From positions 1-20,348 of the forward strand of contig CAVCYP010000033.1 of NCBI GenBank assembly GCA_963606545.1: a stretch of 20,348 bases of DNA. Direction: 5' to 3'. The notes beneath the pieces were generated by a model. It searched no databases. It was given only the letters and a program-made list of their open reading frames with translations, and was not told the origin of the DNA. The position numbers and the translations under genes were made by a program. Source of the DNA: UBA9732 sp963606545 (lineage in GTDB: Bacteria > Spirochaetota > Spirochaetia > Sphaerochaetales > Sphaerochaetaceae). Shown here piece after piece: positions 1 through 6,951 of this stretch; the first letter of the stretch is position 1; the number at the start of each line of letters is the position of its first letter.

Positions 1-3
1 CAC

Positions 4-381
4 TTATTTTGCAACTACTGCAATTGCTTCAGCCTCACAGAGAACATTCTTTGGAAGCGCCTTCACAGCAACGCAGGATCTAGCGGGATTGCCCACAAAA
101 TACTTTGCGTAAACCTCATTGAAAGCGGCAAAATCAGCCATGTCAGACAAAAAACAAGTTGTCTTTACAACAGCCTCAAAGCCAACCCCAGCTTCCTCCA
201 AGACCGCCTTAAGGTTCTGCATGACCATCTCAGCCTGCTCTTTTATGCCACCTGAAACCACAGCGCCTGTAGCTGGATCCAATGGAATCTGGCCAGACGT
301 GAAAAGAAAACCGTTTGCCTCAATTGCCTGAGAATACGGGCCAATTGCAGCCGGCGCCTTGCTTGTACTTATCTTCTTCAT
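4..381 (-). CDS. ridA: RidA family reactive enamine/imine deaminase
   Basis: Encodes 125 residues, the usual length for RidA (YjgF/YER057c/UK114), a cytosolic trimer that hydrolyses the reactive 2-aminoacrylate and other enamines released by PLP enzymes, protecting them from damage. Visible signatures are the N-terminal APAAIGPYSQA block (about 9-19), the TSGQIP segment (28-33), the NLKAVLEEAG helix (56-65), and NPARSCV, in which Arg101 matches the substrate-carboxylate-binding arginine of the family; Glu116 in the ECEAE-like tail is the likely water-activating residue. The ATG at 381 is preferred over an upstream in-frame ATG at 417 because GGAGG (391-387) lies 5 nt before it and because homologues start with a short MKK-type N-terminus. 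It is transcribed away from the ATPase gene at 522; no neighbour points to a specific amino-acid pathway. I see no convincing -35/-10 pair. Family identity is firm, physiological substrate unknown. Confidence 0.95.
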   Translation of the reverse strand: MKKISTSKAPAAIGPYSQAIEANGFLFTSGQIPLDPATGAVVSGGIKEQAEMVMQNLKAVLEEAGVGFEAVVKTTCFLSDMADFAAFNEVYAKYFVGNPARSCVAVKALPKNVLCEAEAIAVVAK

Positions 382-396
382 ATTTTCCTCCAGCCC

Positions 397-408
397 GATA
401 ATATTATC
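397..408. repeat. 12-bp perfect palindrome in ridA leader
   Basis: GATAATATTATC is self-complementary over its full 12 bp and sits just upstream of the ridA SD. It also contains -10-like hexamers on both strands (GATAAT, TAATAT), but no matching -35 element is visible. It may be a small operator or chance in an AT-rich leader. Confidence 0.35.
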
Positions 409-443
409 TATCCTCACAAATTTAAAGTGCTAAACCTTGTAGC

Positions 444-505
444 GAAAAAATGTTTGCAATTCACACTTTTTCGTCGGAAAAAGTGTTTGAAATTAACACT
501 TTTTC
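444..505. repeat. Two tandem 29-nt near-palindromes (33-bp period), putative operator
   Basis: Copy 1 is 444-472 and copy 2 is 477-505; they match at 26 of 29 positions. Copy 2 is an 11-bp perfect inverted repeat, GAAAAAGTGTT ... AACACTTTTTC, around the 7-nt centre TGAAATT. Copy 1 has the same shape with substitutions at unit positions 7, 14 and 19. The 33-bp period is close to three helical turns, so a dimeric regulator could bind both sites on one DNA face. Copy 2 contains the -35 hexamer and most of the spacer of the ATPase promoter, so occupation should block transcription. The facing arms of the two copies (CACTTTTTC at 464-472 and GAAAAAGTG at 477-485) could also pair as a hairpin. Confidence 0.7.
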
Positions 506-514
506 TGTTATACT
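487..514 (+). promoter_or_regulatory. Promoter of the AAA/DUF4143 ATPase gene, predicted leaderless
   Basis: TTGAAA (487-492) and TATACT (509-514) are separated by 16 bp, a good housekeeping-sigma match. The predicted start of transcription, about 7 nt past the -10, falls at roughly 520-522, on or next to the ATG at 522. There is no room for an SD sequence, so the mRNA is predicted to be leaderless. The promoter lies inside the second copy of a tandem palindrome. Confidence 0.65.
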
Positions 515-521
515 CAATATT

Positions 522-1811
522 ATGAAAAGAAAATTAATGAAACAACTGATAGAATGGAAAACAAAAGAAAGCAGAAAACCACTGATTATATGGGGCGCAC
601 GTCAGGTTGGAAAAACGTGGCTCATGAAAGAATTTGGAAGACAATACTTTTCAAACTTCGTTTATATATCGTTCTACAACAACAAAAAAACAGCTCAACT
701 TTTCGATTTAGATTTTGATACTCAGCGAATAATCACAGCCTTGGAAGTACAATACCATACCACCATAAGACCCCAAGAAACACTTCTAATATTCGATGAA
801 ATCCAGGAAGCACCAAAAGTTCTTGAATCTCTCAAGTATTTCTGTGAGGAGGCTCCACAATATCATATCTGCTGTGCAGGCTCACTTCTTGGAGTCAGAA
901 TACACAACGGAGTGTCTTTTCCGGTGGGAAAAGTCAACGAATTACACTTATACCCAATGGATTTTGCAGAATATCTGAGTGCGTTGGGCGAAGACAACTT
1001 GGCAGAAGCTGTTTCAAACTTGGAAAATCCTCTGCTTAAAGATTTGAGAGAATCATATGTAGAAAACTTAAAAAATTACTTTTTTGTGGGGGGAATGCCA
1101 GAGTGCGTTGAGGCTTTTTCCCAAAGAAAAGACTATGCTGAAGTTAGAGAAATCCAAAATTCAATTTTAAGCCAATATGATGGCGATTTTGGAAAACATG
1201 TAGAGCCTACTGAACTTCCACGAATCAGAATGGTGTGGGCTTCTCTCCCCTTACAGCTTGCAAAGGAAAACAAGAAATTCTTCTTTGGTCAAATAAAAAA
1301 AGGCGCAAGAATGAAGGATTTTGAAATTGCAATTCAGTGGCTTCTAGATGCAGGTTTGATATACAAAACCTACAAGGTGACAAAACCAGCATTACCATTG
1401 AAAGCTTATATTGATTTCACTTCCTTCAAGTTATTTATGTTAGATATCGGACTACTGGGGGCAATGGCAGAACTCGATGCAGATACAATAATCAATGGAA
1501 ATGAAGTGTTTGTTGAATTTAAGGGAGCTCTTGCAGAAGAATATGTTCTTCAGCAAATTGTTTCTTCAACACCATATACTGCGTACTACTATAGTGGGGA
1601 CAAAGCCGTCTATGAAACGGATTTTCTTATTCAAAAAAACAGCTCCGTAATCCCAATAGAAGTCAAAGCAGAGGACAACATAAAATCAAAGAGCCTCAAG
1701 GTCTTCTATGATAAGTTCAAGCCAGAATATGCAATCAGGTTATCCACATTAGACTACATAGTCCAAGACTGGATGGTAAATATACCCTTGTGGGCTATTG
1801 AAGGAATGTAG
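522..1811 (+). CDS. AAA family ATPase with DUF4143 and C-terminal PD-(D/E)xK-like region (COG1373)
   Basis: Encodes 429 residues. The N-terminal AAA_14 ATPase core carries Walker A GARQVGKT (25-32) and Walker B LLIFDE (88-93), followed by the sensor-like CAGSLLG (118-124). The central and C-terminal part matches DUF4143, ending in a restriction-endonuclease-like core: ETDFLI with Asp367 and IEVKAED with Glu380-Val-Lys382, preceded by a possible first acid at Glu339/Glu340. Members of this family are common, often multicopy, in spirochaetes, Bacteroidetes and archaea; their cellular role is not settled. An upstream in-frame ATG at 450 exists, but it would put the promoter inside the gene and add residues atypical of the family; the ATG at 522 (or 537) is more likely. 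Codons are mostly A/T-ended, unlike the next two genes, consistent with an accessory or transferred gene. ATPase assignment is firm; nuclease activity is inferred from motif spacing only. Confidence 0.9.
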   Translation: MKRKLMKQLIEWKTKESRKPLIIWGARQVGKTWLMKEFGRQYFSNFVYISFYNNKKTAQLFDLDFDTQRIITALEVQYHTTIRPQETLLIFDEIQEAPKVLESLKYFCEEAPQYHICCAGSLLGVRIHNGVSFPVGKVNELHLYPMDFAEYLSALGEDNLAEAVSNLENPLLKDLRESYVENLKNYFFVGGMPECVEAFSQRKDYAEVREIQNSILSQYDGDFGKHVEPTELPRIRMVWASLPLQLAKENKKFFFGQIKKGARMKDFEIAIQWLLDAGLIYKTYKVTKPALPLKAYIDFTSFKLFMLDIGLLGAMAELDADTIINGNEVFVEFKGALAEEYVLQQIVSSTPYTAYYYSGDKAVYETDFLIQKNSSVIPIEVKAEDNIKSKSLKVFYDKFKPEYAIRLSTLDYIVQDWMVNIPLWAIEGM

Positions 1812-1908
1812 GCTGTTTTACAAAAACCGCGTAAAGATAAAGACATAAAATCTAATCTGTGATACATTTCCTTAATAGAAGTTGAAAACAGAATCAGGAG
1901 GATTTTGG

Positions 1909-2601
1909 ATGATTTATACAACAGAAGTACAGCATATGTGTCCTGTTGCCAAGGGTGCATATCATGGACCTGCTCCAATTCCAGAGGAAGGAAAATGGGT
2001 ACAGGCAAAAGAAATTAAGGACATCAGCGGTCTTACACACGGTATTGGCTGGTGTGCTCCACAGCAGGGTGCCTGCAAACTTACATTAAACATTAAAGAT
2101 GGAATCATTGAAGAAGCTCTGGTTGAGACCATTGGATGCTCAGGAATGACACACTCTGCAGCAATGGCATCAGAAATCCTCATTGGAAAGACAATCCTTG
2201 AAGCTCTTAACACAGACCTCGTTTGCGATGCTATCAACACAGCAATGAGAGAGCTCTTCCTTCAGATTGTTTACGGCAGAAGCCAGACAGCTTTCTCTGA
2301 AGGTGGACTTCCAATTGGTGGTGGACTTGAAGACCTTGGAAAAGGCCTCAGATCTCAGATTGGTACAATGTACGCAACAAAGGAAAAGGGACCAAGATAT
2401 CTTGAGCTGGCTGAAGGCTATGTAACAAAGATTGCTCTCAACGAAGCTAACGAGATTATCGGTTACGAATTTGTCAACATGGGCAAGATGATGGAATTCG
2501 TCAAGCAGGGTCTCAGTGGTGACGAGGCAATTGCAAAGGCCAAGGGTCACTATGGTCAGTGGGATAGTGCTGCAAAGTACATTGATCCAAGACACGAGTA
2601 A
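1909..2601 (+). CDS. NifU-like iron-sulfur cluster assembly scaffold protein paired with GGGtGRT protein
   Basis: Encodes 230 residues. The core resembles the IscU/NifU N-terminal fold: HGIGWCAPQQGAC (Cys49 and Cys56), a LNIKDGIIEEA beta-hairpin, ETIGCSGMTHS (Cys77), then a helix beginning ASEILIGKT. Additional cysteines are Cys11 and Cys106. The arrangement gives three cysteines in scaffold-like positions, so transient Fe-S cluster binding is plausible, but the protein is longer than IscU (about 130 residues), with an extra N-terminal segment and a distinctive C-terminal half. The start at 1909 follows AGGAGG (1896-1901) by 7 nt; a TTG-initiated extension upstream lacks an SD. The GGGtGRT gene follows 11 bp later. 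Codon choice (many CTT/CTC, GGT, AAG) suggests high expression. No IscS-type cysteine desulfurase is present in the window. Scaffold function is inferred by homology. Confidence 0.85.
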   Translation: MIYTTEVQHMCPVAKGAYHGPAPIPEEGKWVQAKEIKDISGLTHGIGWCAPQQGACKLTLNIKDGIIEEALVETIGCSGMTHSAAMASEILIGKTILEALNTDLVCDAINTAMRELFLQIVYGRSQTAFSEGGLPIGGGLEDLGKGLRSQIGTMYATKEKGPRYLELAEGYVTKIALNEANEIIGYEFVNMGKMMEFVKQGLSGDEAIAKAKGHYGQWDSAAKYIDPRHE

Positions 2602-2612
2602 GGAGGACTGAC

Positions 2613-3617
2613 ATGGCTTTATTTGAAAGTTACGAAAGAAGAGTAGATCACATAAACGAAGTCATTGCACAGTACGGAATCAGCAGCATTGAAGAGTGCC
2701 GCAAGATTTGCAACGACTATGGCTTTGATCCATATGATATTGTTAAGGGTGTTCAGCCAATTGCATTTGATAATGCTGGTTGGGCTTATACAGTTGGTGC
2801 AGCAATTGCAATCAAGAAAGGTGTAAAGACAGCTGCTGAGGCTGCTGAAGCTATTGGTATTGGTCTCCAGAGCTTCTGCATTAAGGGTTCTGTTGCTGAT
2901 GACAGAAAGGTTGGTCTTGGTCATGGTAACCTTGGCGCAATGCTTCTCAGAGATGAGACAAAGTGCTTTGCCTTCCTTGCTGGTCACGAAAGTTTTGCTG
3001 CTGCTGAAGGCGCAATTGGTATTGTTAAGAATGCTAACAAAGCTAGAAAAGAGCCTCTCAGAGTTATCCTTAACGGTCTTGGAAAAGATGCTGCTCAGAT
3101 TATCAGCAGAATCAACGGTTTCACCTATGTTCAGACCCAGTTTGACTACTACACAGGCAAGCTGAACATTGTTAAAGAGATTGCTTACTCCAAGGGTGAG
3201 AGAGCTGCAGTTCGTTGCTACGGTGCAGATGATGTCCGTGAAGGTGTTGCAATCATGCATCACGAGGGCGTTGATGTTTCTATTACAGGAAACTCCACAA
3301 ACCCAACTAGATTCCAGCACCCAGTTGCAGGTACCTATAAGAAGGAATGTATTGAACAGGGCAAGAAGTACTTCTCCGTTGCCTCCGGTGGTGGTACAGG
3401 AAGAACCTTGCATCCAGATAACATGGCAGCAGGTCCTGCTTCTTACGGCATGACAGATACCATGGGAAGAATGCACTCAGATGCTCAGTTTGCTGGTTCT
3501 TCATCAGTTCCTGCACACGTTGAGATGATGGGCTTCCTTGGAATGGGAAACAACCCAATGGTTGGTGCTACAGTTGCTGTTGCAGTTGCAGTAGACCAGG
3601 CTCTCAACAAGAGATAA
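2613..3617 (+). CDS. GGGtGRT protein (PF14057 family)
   Basis: Encodes 334 residues of a family named after its signature, seen here as GGGTGRT (259-265) in SVASGGGTGRTLHPDN. Other glycine-rich stretches are VGLGHGNLGAMLLRDE (100-115) and MGFLGMGNNPMVGAT near the C-terminus; Cys32, Cys89, Cys118, Cys202 and Cys246 are present but do not form a recognised cluster motif. There is no signal peptide or membrane segment, so it should be cytosolic. An SD (AGGAGG, 2602-2607) lies directly after the stop of the NifU-like gene, so the two are co-transcribed and probably translationally coupled. The invariant association with a NifU-like protein suggests the two act together, possibly with an Fe-S or metal cofactor; the reaction is not known to me. 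A strong terminator follows. Codon bias is that of a highly expressed gene. Confidence 0.9.
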   Translation: MALFESYERRVDHINEVIAQYGISSIEECRKICNDYGFDPYDIVKGVQPIAFDNAGWAYTVGAAIAIKKGVKTAAEAAEAIGIGLQSFCIKGSVADDRKVGLGHGNLGAMLLRDETKCFAFLAGHESFAAAEGAIGIVKNANKARKEPLRVILNGLGKDAAQIISRINGFTYVQTQFDYYTGKLNIVKEIAYSKGERAAVRCYGADDVREGVAIMHHEGVDVSITGNSTNPTRFQHPVAGTYKKECIEQGKKYFSVASGGGTGRTLHPDNMAAGPASYGMTDTMGRMHSDAQFAGSSSVPAHVEMMGFLGMGNNPMVGATVAVAVAVDQALNKR

Positions 3618-3635
3618 TTCACAATAACGTTTTTA

Positions 3636-3662
3636 GGGCCTCCGTTTTTGGAGGCCTTTTTT
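3636..3662 (+). terminator. Rho-independent terminator of the NifU-like/GGGtGRT operon
   Basis: GGCCTCC (3637-3643) pairs perfectly with GGAGGCC (3650-3656) around the loop GTTTTT, and six T residues follow (3657-3662). It begins 19 bp after the GGGtGRT stop codon and separates that operon from the Dabb gene. Confidence 0.93.
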
Positions 3663-3687
3663 ATAAGGAAATACCATAAGGAAATAC
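3663..3687 (+). repeat. Tandem duplication carrying two SD-like copies
   Basis: ATAAGGAAATAC occurs at 3663-3674 and again at 3676-3687 (13-bp period, one C between). Each copy contains AAGGAA; the second is 4-5 nt from the ATG at 3689 and is the presumed ribosome binding site of the Dabb gene. Confidence 0.75.
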
Positions 3688-3688
3688 T

Positions 3689-3979
3689 ATGCTTCACCAC
3701 ATAATTGTTAAATTTAATGATGATATAGACAAAACCCAGAAGGCTGAAATTATTAAACAAGCTGCTGAACTATTTAAAGGAATTACAGAAGTTGAAGGCG
3801 TTCACAATGTTTGTCTACACTCTTCTTGCATTGACCGCCCTAACCGCTTTGATTTGATGATTGTCATTGATATGGAAAAAGAGAGCCTTCCAATTTATGA
3901 TGATTGTGAAATTCATCACACCTGGAAGGCTAACTTTAGTAAGTATATTAAATCAAAAACTATCTTTGATTACGAATAG
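3689..3979 (+). CDS. Dabb (stress-responsive alpha/beta barrel) domain protein
   Basis: Encodes 96 residues with the layout of the Dabb family (PF07876): an opening beta-strand MLHHIIVKFN, a helix at about 16-30, the GVHNVCLHSSC strand region (38-47), RFDLMIVIDME (53-63), and the closing DCEIHHTW helix start (72-79) typical of these dimeric ferredoxin-like proteins. Functions in the family range from polyketide cyclases to plant stress proteins; in bacteria it is usually unknown. It stands alone between the terminator of the upstream operon and the convergent pmbA gene, whose stop codon is only 8 bp away, so the two transcripts probably overlap at their 3' ends. No promoter other than read-through past the terminator is evident. 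Confidence 0.8.
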   Translation: MLHHIIVKFNDDIDKTQKAEIIKQAAELFKGITEVEGVHNVCLHSSCIDRPNRFDLMIVIDMEKESLPIYDDCEIHHTWKANFSKYIKSKTIFDYE

Positions 3980-3987
3980 ACGCTGGA

Positions 3988-5286
3988 TTATTTTCCAGAA
4001 ACTACTATTCCGTTTACGGCCACATATGGCAGTACCATATTGCCGTCTGCAACAATTTCCTTAGAAATTGCCTTAATATTCTGAAGCATTGCACCAAGGT
4101 TACCGTTAATCATGGTCTCACTGACAGCTCCTTTAATCTCACCGTTTTCAATTAAGTAGCTATTCTTTGCAACCCCAGAGAACTCGCCGTTGGTACCTGG
4201 ATTTCCCCCTGAAAAACCACCAACCAAAAGTCCATGGTCAATGGACTTGAGAATATCGGCATAGGCGGTGGTACCGTTGGCCATGACAAGGTCGCGACCA
4301 GAGTTCTTCATCACTGGACGACCCGTTTTGTTGGCAAGGTACAGGTTGAGCAAGAACTGCTTTAGAACGCCGTCTTTGATGATGTCCACATCTTCTGACT
4401 TGAAGCCGTCTGAGGTAAATTTATCGCCGCCTACAATGCGAGGATCAGAGGAATTGAAGGAAATTGTGATACCTTTATCTGCAACCTGCTGCTCAAGTTT
4501 GTTAAGCCAAAGACTTGTGCCGTCAAGAATTACGGAGCCAGAGGCATAGTTATTGAGCGTGTACATCAAGAACTGTGCAAAGCAGTCTGGGGTAAAGAGG
4601 ACGGTGCCTTCAAACTTTCCACTAAATGGGATTTGATTGAGCTGATTTGTAGCATTCTCAAGGTGTTCTCTTACGCTGGCAAGTTCAATGAAAGGAGTAT
4701 CCAAGTTATTAATAGAAACGCCAACACCGTCAAGGCTTGTGGACTTTTGACCATCGTTGCCGGAGAACTCCAAGGTTATTGAGTAGTGGCCTTCAAACTC
4801 TTCAAAATCAGTGCCGTTTGAATTGCGATACACTTCATGAGATTTTACATGAGAAGCATAGACGTTGAGAATGTTTACCTTTGGATACTGAGCTTTGACA
4901 GCTGAAAGCAGCTCTTCAATTCTGCTGAAGAACTTATCAATATCAGGCTCGTAGCAACCACTCTTGAAAACTTCTGAATTCTGCTTTGGCGCAATATCAT
5001 AAGCAGCGTCTGCAACAGCACTTTGAGCAGAAAGAACTGCGTCATTGACGGTAGCTTTTAGGGCGTCATCAGAAAAATCGTTTCCAGCCTTGGTTCCTTT
5101 TTTGTTATCCTTGTAGACATCCACAACAACGTTGTTGCCAAAAACGGTTCTATAAAGAGTAAACACACCAAAATCTGCATTAAACTCGCGGGTCTCTTTT
5201 TCTATAAGGGAAAAATCGTACTTGTCTACATCAGAAGACTTGAGAAGATTCTCAACATAAGTTGCTGTATTTCTAATATCTTTCAT
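3988..5286 (-). CDS. pmbA: TldE/PmbA, metalloprotease partner subunit
   Basis: Encodes 432 residues, second gene after tldD. TldE forms a heterodimer with TldD; the complex degrades unfolded or modified peptides and matures ribosomally made peptides such as microcin B17, with TldE contributing fold but not the metal site. Consistent with this, no HExxxH motif is present. Family landmarks are the N-terminal mixed region, the SGKFEGTVLFTPDCFAQFL area, and the Gly-rich GGFSGGNPGTNGEFSG segment near the C-terminus followed by SETMINGNLGAML. The ATG at 5286 is chosen: TldD's stop TAA (5299-5297) runs directly into GGAGGG (5296-5291), 4 nt from this ATG. A longer TTG-started reading at 5310 would lie upstream of that SD and is unlikely. 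Translational coupling to tldD is therefore expected. Confidence 0.93.
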   Translation of the reverse strand: MKDIRNTATYVENLLKSSDVDKYDFSLIEKETREFNADFGVFTLYRTVFGNNVVVDVYKDNKKGTKAGNDFSDDALKATVNDAVLSAQSAVADAAYDIAPKQNSEVFKSGCYEPDIDKFFSRIEELLSAVKAQYPKVNILNVYASHVKSHEVYRNSNGTDFEEFEGHYSITLEFSGNDGQKSTSLDGVGVSINNLDTPFIELASVREHLENATNQLNQIPFSGKFEGTVLFTPDCFAQFLMYTLNNYASGSVILDGTSLWLNKLEQQVADKGITISFNSSDPRIVGGDKFTSDGFKSEDVDIIKDGVLKQFLLNLYLANKTGRPVMKNSGRDLVMANGTTAYADILKSIDHGLLVGGFSGGNPGTNGEFSGVAKNSYLIENGEIKGAVSETMINGNLGAMLQNIKAISKEIVADGNMVLPYVAVNGIVVSGK

Positions 5287-5296
5287 ATTGCCCTCC

Positions 5297-6682
5297 TTAT
5301 CTTCCACCAATCATGATTTTGCATCTCATTTCTGGACCACCCATGCCAACTGGCATTCTCTGCTTCTTGCCACAGAAACCACTTGAAGACCAAGTGATGT
5401 TATCAGAAACCATATCAACCGTCTTGAGCATATCAAAAGCAATTCCTGTAACCGTAGTGTCCAAAATTGCCTTGCCAAGTTTTCCGTTTTTGATTTCATA
5501 ACCCATGTTAATTCCAAACATGAACTCGCCGGTAAGATCCGCCTGACCGTTTCCAGTTGAAACAAGGTAGTACCCATCATCAACAGAAGCAATCATGTCT
5601 TCCAACTTATCCTTTCCAGGAAGAACTGTGGTATTTCTCATTCTGATTAAAGGCTCATCACTGAAAGCCCAAGCTCTAGCATTACCCTGAGGCTTTACTC
5701 CAAAATGGTCAGCCGATTCTCTATTGTGCATATAGCCCTTGAGAATTCCGTTTTCAATGAGAAGTGCATCCTCTGCCTTAGTTCCCTCATCATCCATATA
5801 AACTGGAAGTGGTGCCCTTCCGCCAAGTGCTGTGTGGGCAAAGTCCACCATTGTGACAAGGTCTGAAGCCACTCTCTGGTTGAGCCTCTTACCGGCAATA
5901 GAGCCACCCAAAACAAGGTCAGCTTCTACTGTATGGCCCACAGCTTCGTGAGCAAGCATACCTGCAAGATCTGAGCCTAAAACTACTGTTTTATAGCCTG
6001 CTTGAGCATAAACGCCCTCTTTTTTATCCATAAGACGCTTATATAGGACATCAATTGCTGGATACATCCACTTAGTATCTGAAAAATAATCTTCAAAACT
6101 TCCAAAGCCACCAAAGGCCTTAAACAGCTCAATTGGAATGCCATCTTTGGTAACAGCATCAAGCATTACATAGATATAACACCTAGGATTTGTAACATGA
6201 CAATCATAGGCATCTGAAGTGTAAATAACCTTGTCCATTGAGTCTTCCGTGTAGATAATTTTTCTGCTGGCAAGCTCCGGATAGGTCTTTGCTACATAGT
6301 CATCCACCTGCTTACAGGTTTCAATTATTCTCTTTTGTTCAAAGTCTACAATTTCTTTTCCTGTTGGGATAACGCCCTGACCATAAGACTTTGCCATAGG
6401 CATTGCTTTTGGAGCGTGAGTATTTAAGAAAAGAGCGTTTTCTGTTGCTGCAGCAAGAACTGCATCAGCAGCTTCGCTGGAATAATCAGCCATTGAAGAA
6501 AAACCATAAACCCCATTCTTGCAAACACGAGCGTTAATGCCCCTAGTTTCTGCTCTTACGTTGTTAACAAGGTTTCCCTGCAAGAACGATACAACTCTTG
6601 ATCTGTTTTCCTGTCCTCTTAAAACGGTTTGCACCCCGTCTGCGAACAGAGACTTTTTACTTTTCAATATATCAGTAAGCAT
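5297..6682 (-). CDS. tldD: TldD, zinc metalloprotease subunit
   Basis: Encodes 461 residues. The catalytic HExxxH motif is HEAVGH (245-250): His245 and His250 are expected zinc ligands and Glu246 the general base; Cys437 in SGFCGKKQRMPVGMGGP is positioned like the third ligand described for E. coli TldD. Other family blocks are RNTTVLPG (349-356), DGYYLVSTGNGQADLTGEFMF (within 369-389) and the C-terminal MGGPEMRC. The protein is cytosolic and works as a heterodimer with TldE, encoded immediately downstream. Start: ATG with GGGAGG (6693-6688) 5 nt upstream. I looked for a short RiPP-like precursor ORF next to the pair and found none, so it may serve general peptide turnover. Confidence 0.95.
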   Translation of the reverse strand: MLTDILKSKKSLFADGVQTVLRGQENRSRVVSFLQGNLVNNVRAETRGINARVCKNGVYGFSSMADYSSEAADAVLAAATENALFLNTHAPKAMPMAKSYGQGVIPTGKEIVDFEQKRIIETCKQVDDYVAKTYPELASRKIIYTEDSMDKVIYTSDAYDCHVTNPRCYIYVMLDAVTKDGIPIELFKAFGGFGSFEDYFSDTKWMYPAIDVLYKRLMDKKEGVYAQAGYKTVVLGSDLAGMLAHEAVGHTVEADLVLGGSIAGKRLNQRVASDLVTMVDFAHTALGGRAPLPVYMDDEGTKAEDALLIENGILKGYMHNRESADHFGVKPQGNARAWAFSDEPLIRMRNTTVLPGKDKLEDMIASVDDGYYLVSTGNGQADLTGEFMFGINMGYEIKNGKLGKAILDTTVTGIAFDMLKTVDMVSDNITWSSSGFCGKKQRMPVGMGGPEMRCKIMIGGR

Positions 6683-6708
6683 TAATGCCTCCCATACAAT
6701 CTAATAAT

Positions 6709-6737
6709 ATTATAGTTCTAGAGTTCGGTTTCGACAA
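6709..6737 (-). promoter_or_regulatory. Promoter of tldD-pmbA
   Basis: On the minus strand TTGTCG (6737-6732) and a consensus TATAAT (6714-6709) are 17 bp apart. The predicted start near 6702 gives a leader of about 20 nt containing the GGGAGG SD. It is back to back with the tRNA-Ala promoter. Confidence 0.6.
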
Positions 6738-6767
6738 CTTAACACAAACTTGTGGTATAGCCAGGGC

Positions 6768-6797
6768 TTGACAGCTTCAAGGGCTTAGGATTATAGT
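6768..6797 (+). promoter_or_regulatory. Promoter of tRNA-Ala
   Basis: A perfect TTGACA (6768-6773) is followed after 18 bp by TATAGT (6792-6797, five of six consensus). Transcription should start near 6804, leaving a 5' leader of about 8 nt for RNase P to remove from the tRNA at 6812. Confidence 0.75.
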
Positions 6798-6811
6798 TGC
6801 ACTTGGATTTT

Positions 6812-6885
6812 GGGGCTGTAGCTCACCTGGCTAGAGCGATTGAATGGCATTCAATAGGTAGTCGGTTCGATCCCGATCAGCTCCA
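6812..6885 (+). tRNA. tRNA-Ala (anticodon GGC)
   Basis: A full cloverleaf folds: acceptor GGGGCTG / CAGCTCC, D arm GCTC / GAGC, anticodon arm ATTGA / TCAAT with the 7-nt loop ATGGCAT giving anticodon GGC (6846-6848), and T arm GTCGG / CCGAT with loop TTCGATC. The acceptor contains the G3:U70 wobble pair, the identity element of alanine tRNA, and the discriminator is A. The CCA end is not encoded and must be added enzymatically. It decodes GCC (and GCU). It stands alone with its own promoter and 3' hairpins. Confidence 0.97.
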
Positions 6886-6888
6886 CTG

Positions 6889-6907
6889 GCGATGCAATGT
6901 CGCTTTT
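6889..6907 (+). terminator. Short hairpin with T4 after tRNA-Ala
   Basis: GCGAT (6889-6893) pairs with GTCGC (6899-6903, including one U-G pair) around GCAAT and is followed by TTTT. It is weak; it may terminate some tRNA transcripts or protect the 3' trailer, with the stronger hairpin at 6916 as backup. Confidence 0.4.
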
Positions 6908-6915
6908 ATCTTCTC

Positions 6916-6951
6916 AGCTACACATACCTTAAGGCCTTGTGTAGCTTTTTT
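6916..6951 (+). terminator. Intrinsic terminator downstream of tRNA-Ala
   Basis: AGCTACACA (6916-6924) pairs perfectly with TGTGTAGCT (6938-6946), and T5 follows the stem (6947-6951). The loop contains the self-complementary CCTTAAGG (6927-6934). The T-run overlaps the stop codon of the convergent ParB-like gene, so the hairpin also lies at that gene's 3' end, though without a U-tract on the minus strand. Confidence 0.85.

Noticed and set aside
450..521. Upstream ATG at 450 as start of the ATPase
   Set aside because: It would place the promoter and both palindromes inside the coding region, lacks an SD, and adds residues not typical of the family.
1882..1908. TTG-initiated extension of the NifU-like gene
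   Set aside because: The AGGAGG is positioned for the ATG at 1909 and lies inside the extension.
1812..1908. Promoter for the NifU-like/GGGtGRT unit
   Set aside because: TTTACA at 1817 and TAAAAT at 1846 are both present but 23 bp apart; no properly spaced pair was found, so none is annotated.
2619..3476. 285-codon open frame on the minus strand inside the GGGtGRT gene
   Set aside because: It is exactly antisense to a well-supported gene with strong codon bias; it is Ser/Asn/Cys-rich, resembles no family and has no SD.
3980..4000. Hairpin between the convergent Dabb and pmbA genes
   Set aside because: CTGG/CCAG gives only a 4-bp stem with no clear T-run on either strand.
5287..5310. TTG start at 5310 for pmbA
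   Set aside because: The GGAGGG SD lies after this TTG and directly before the ATG at 5286.
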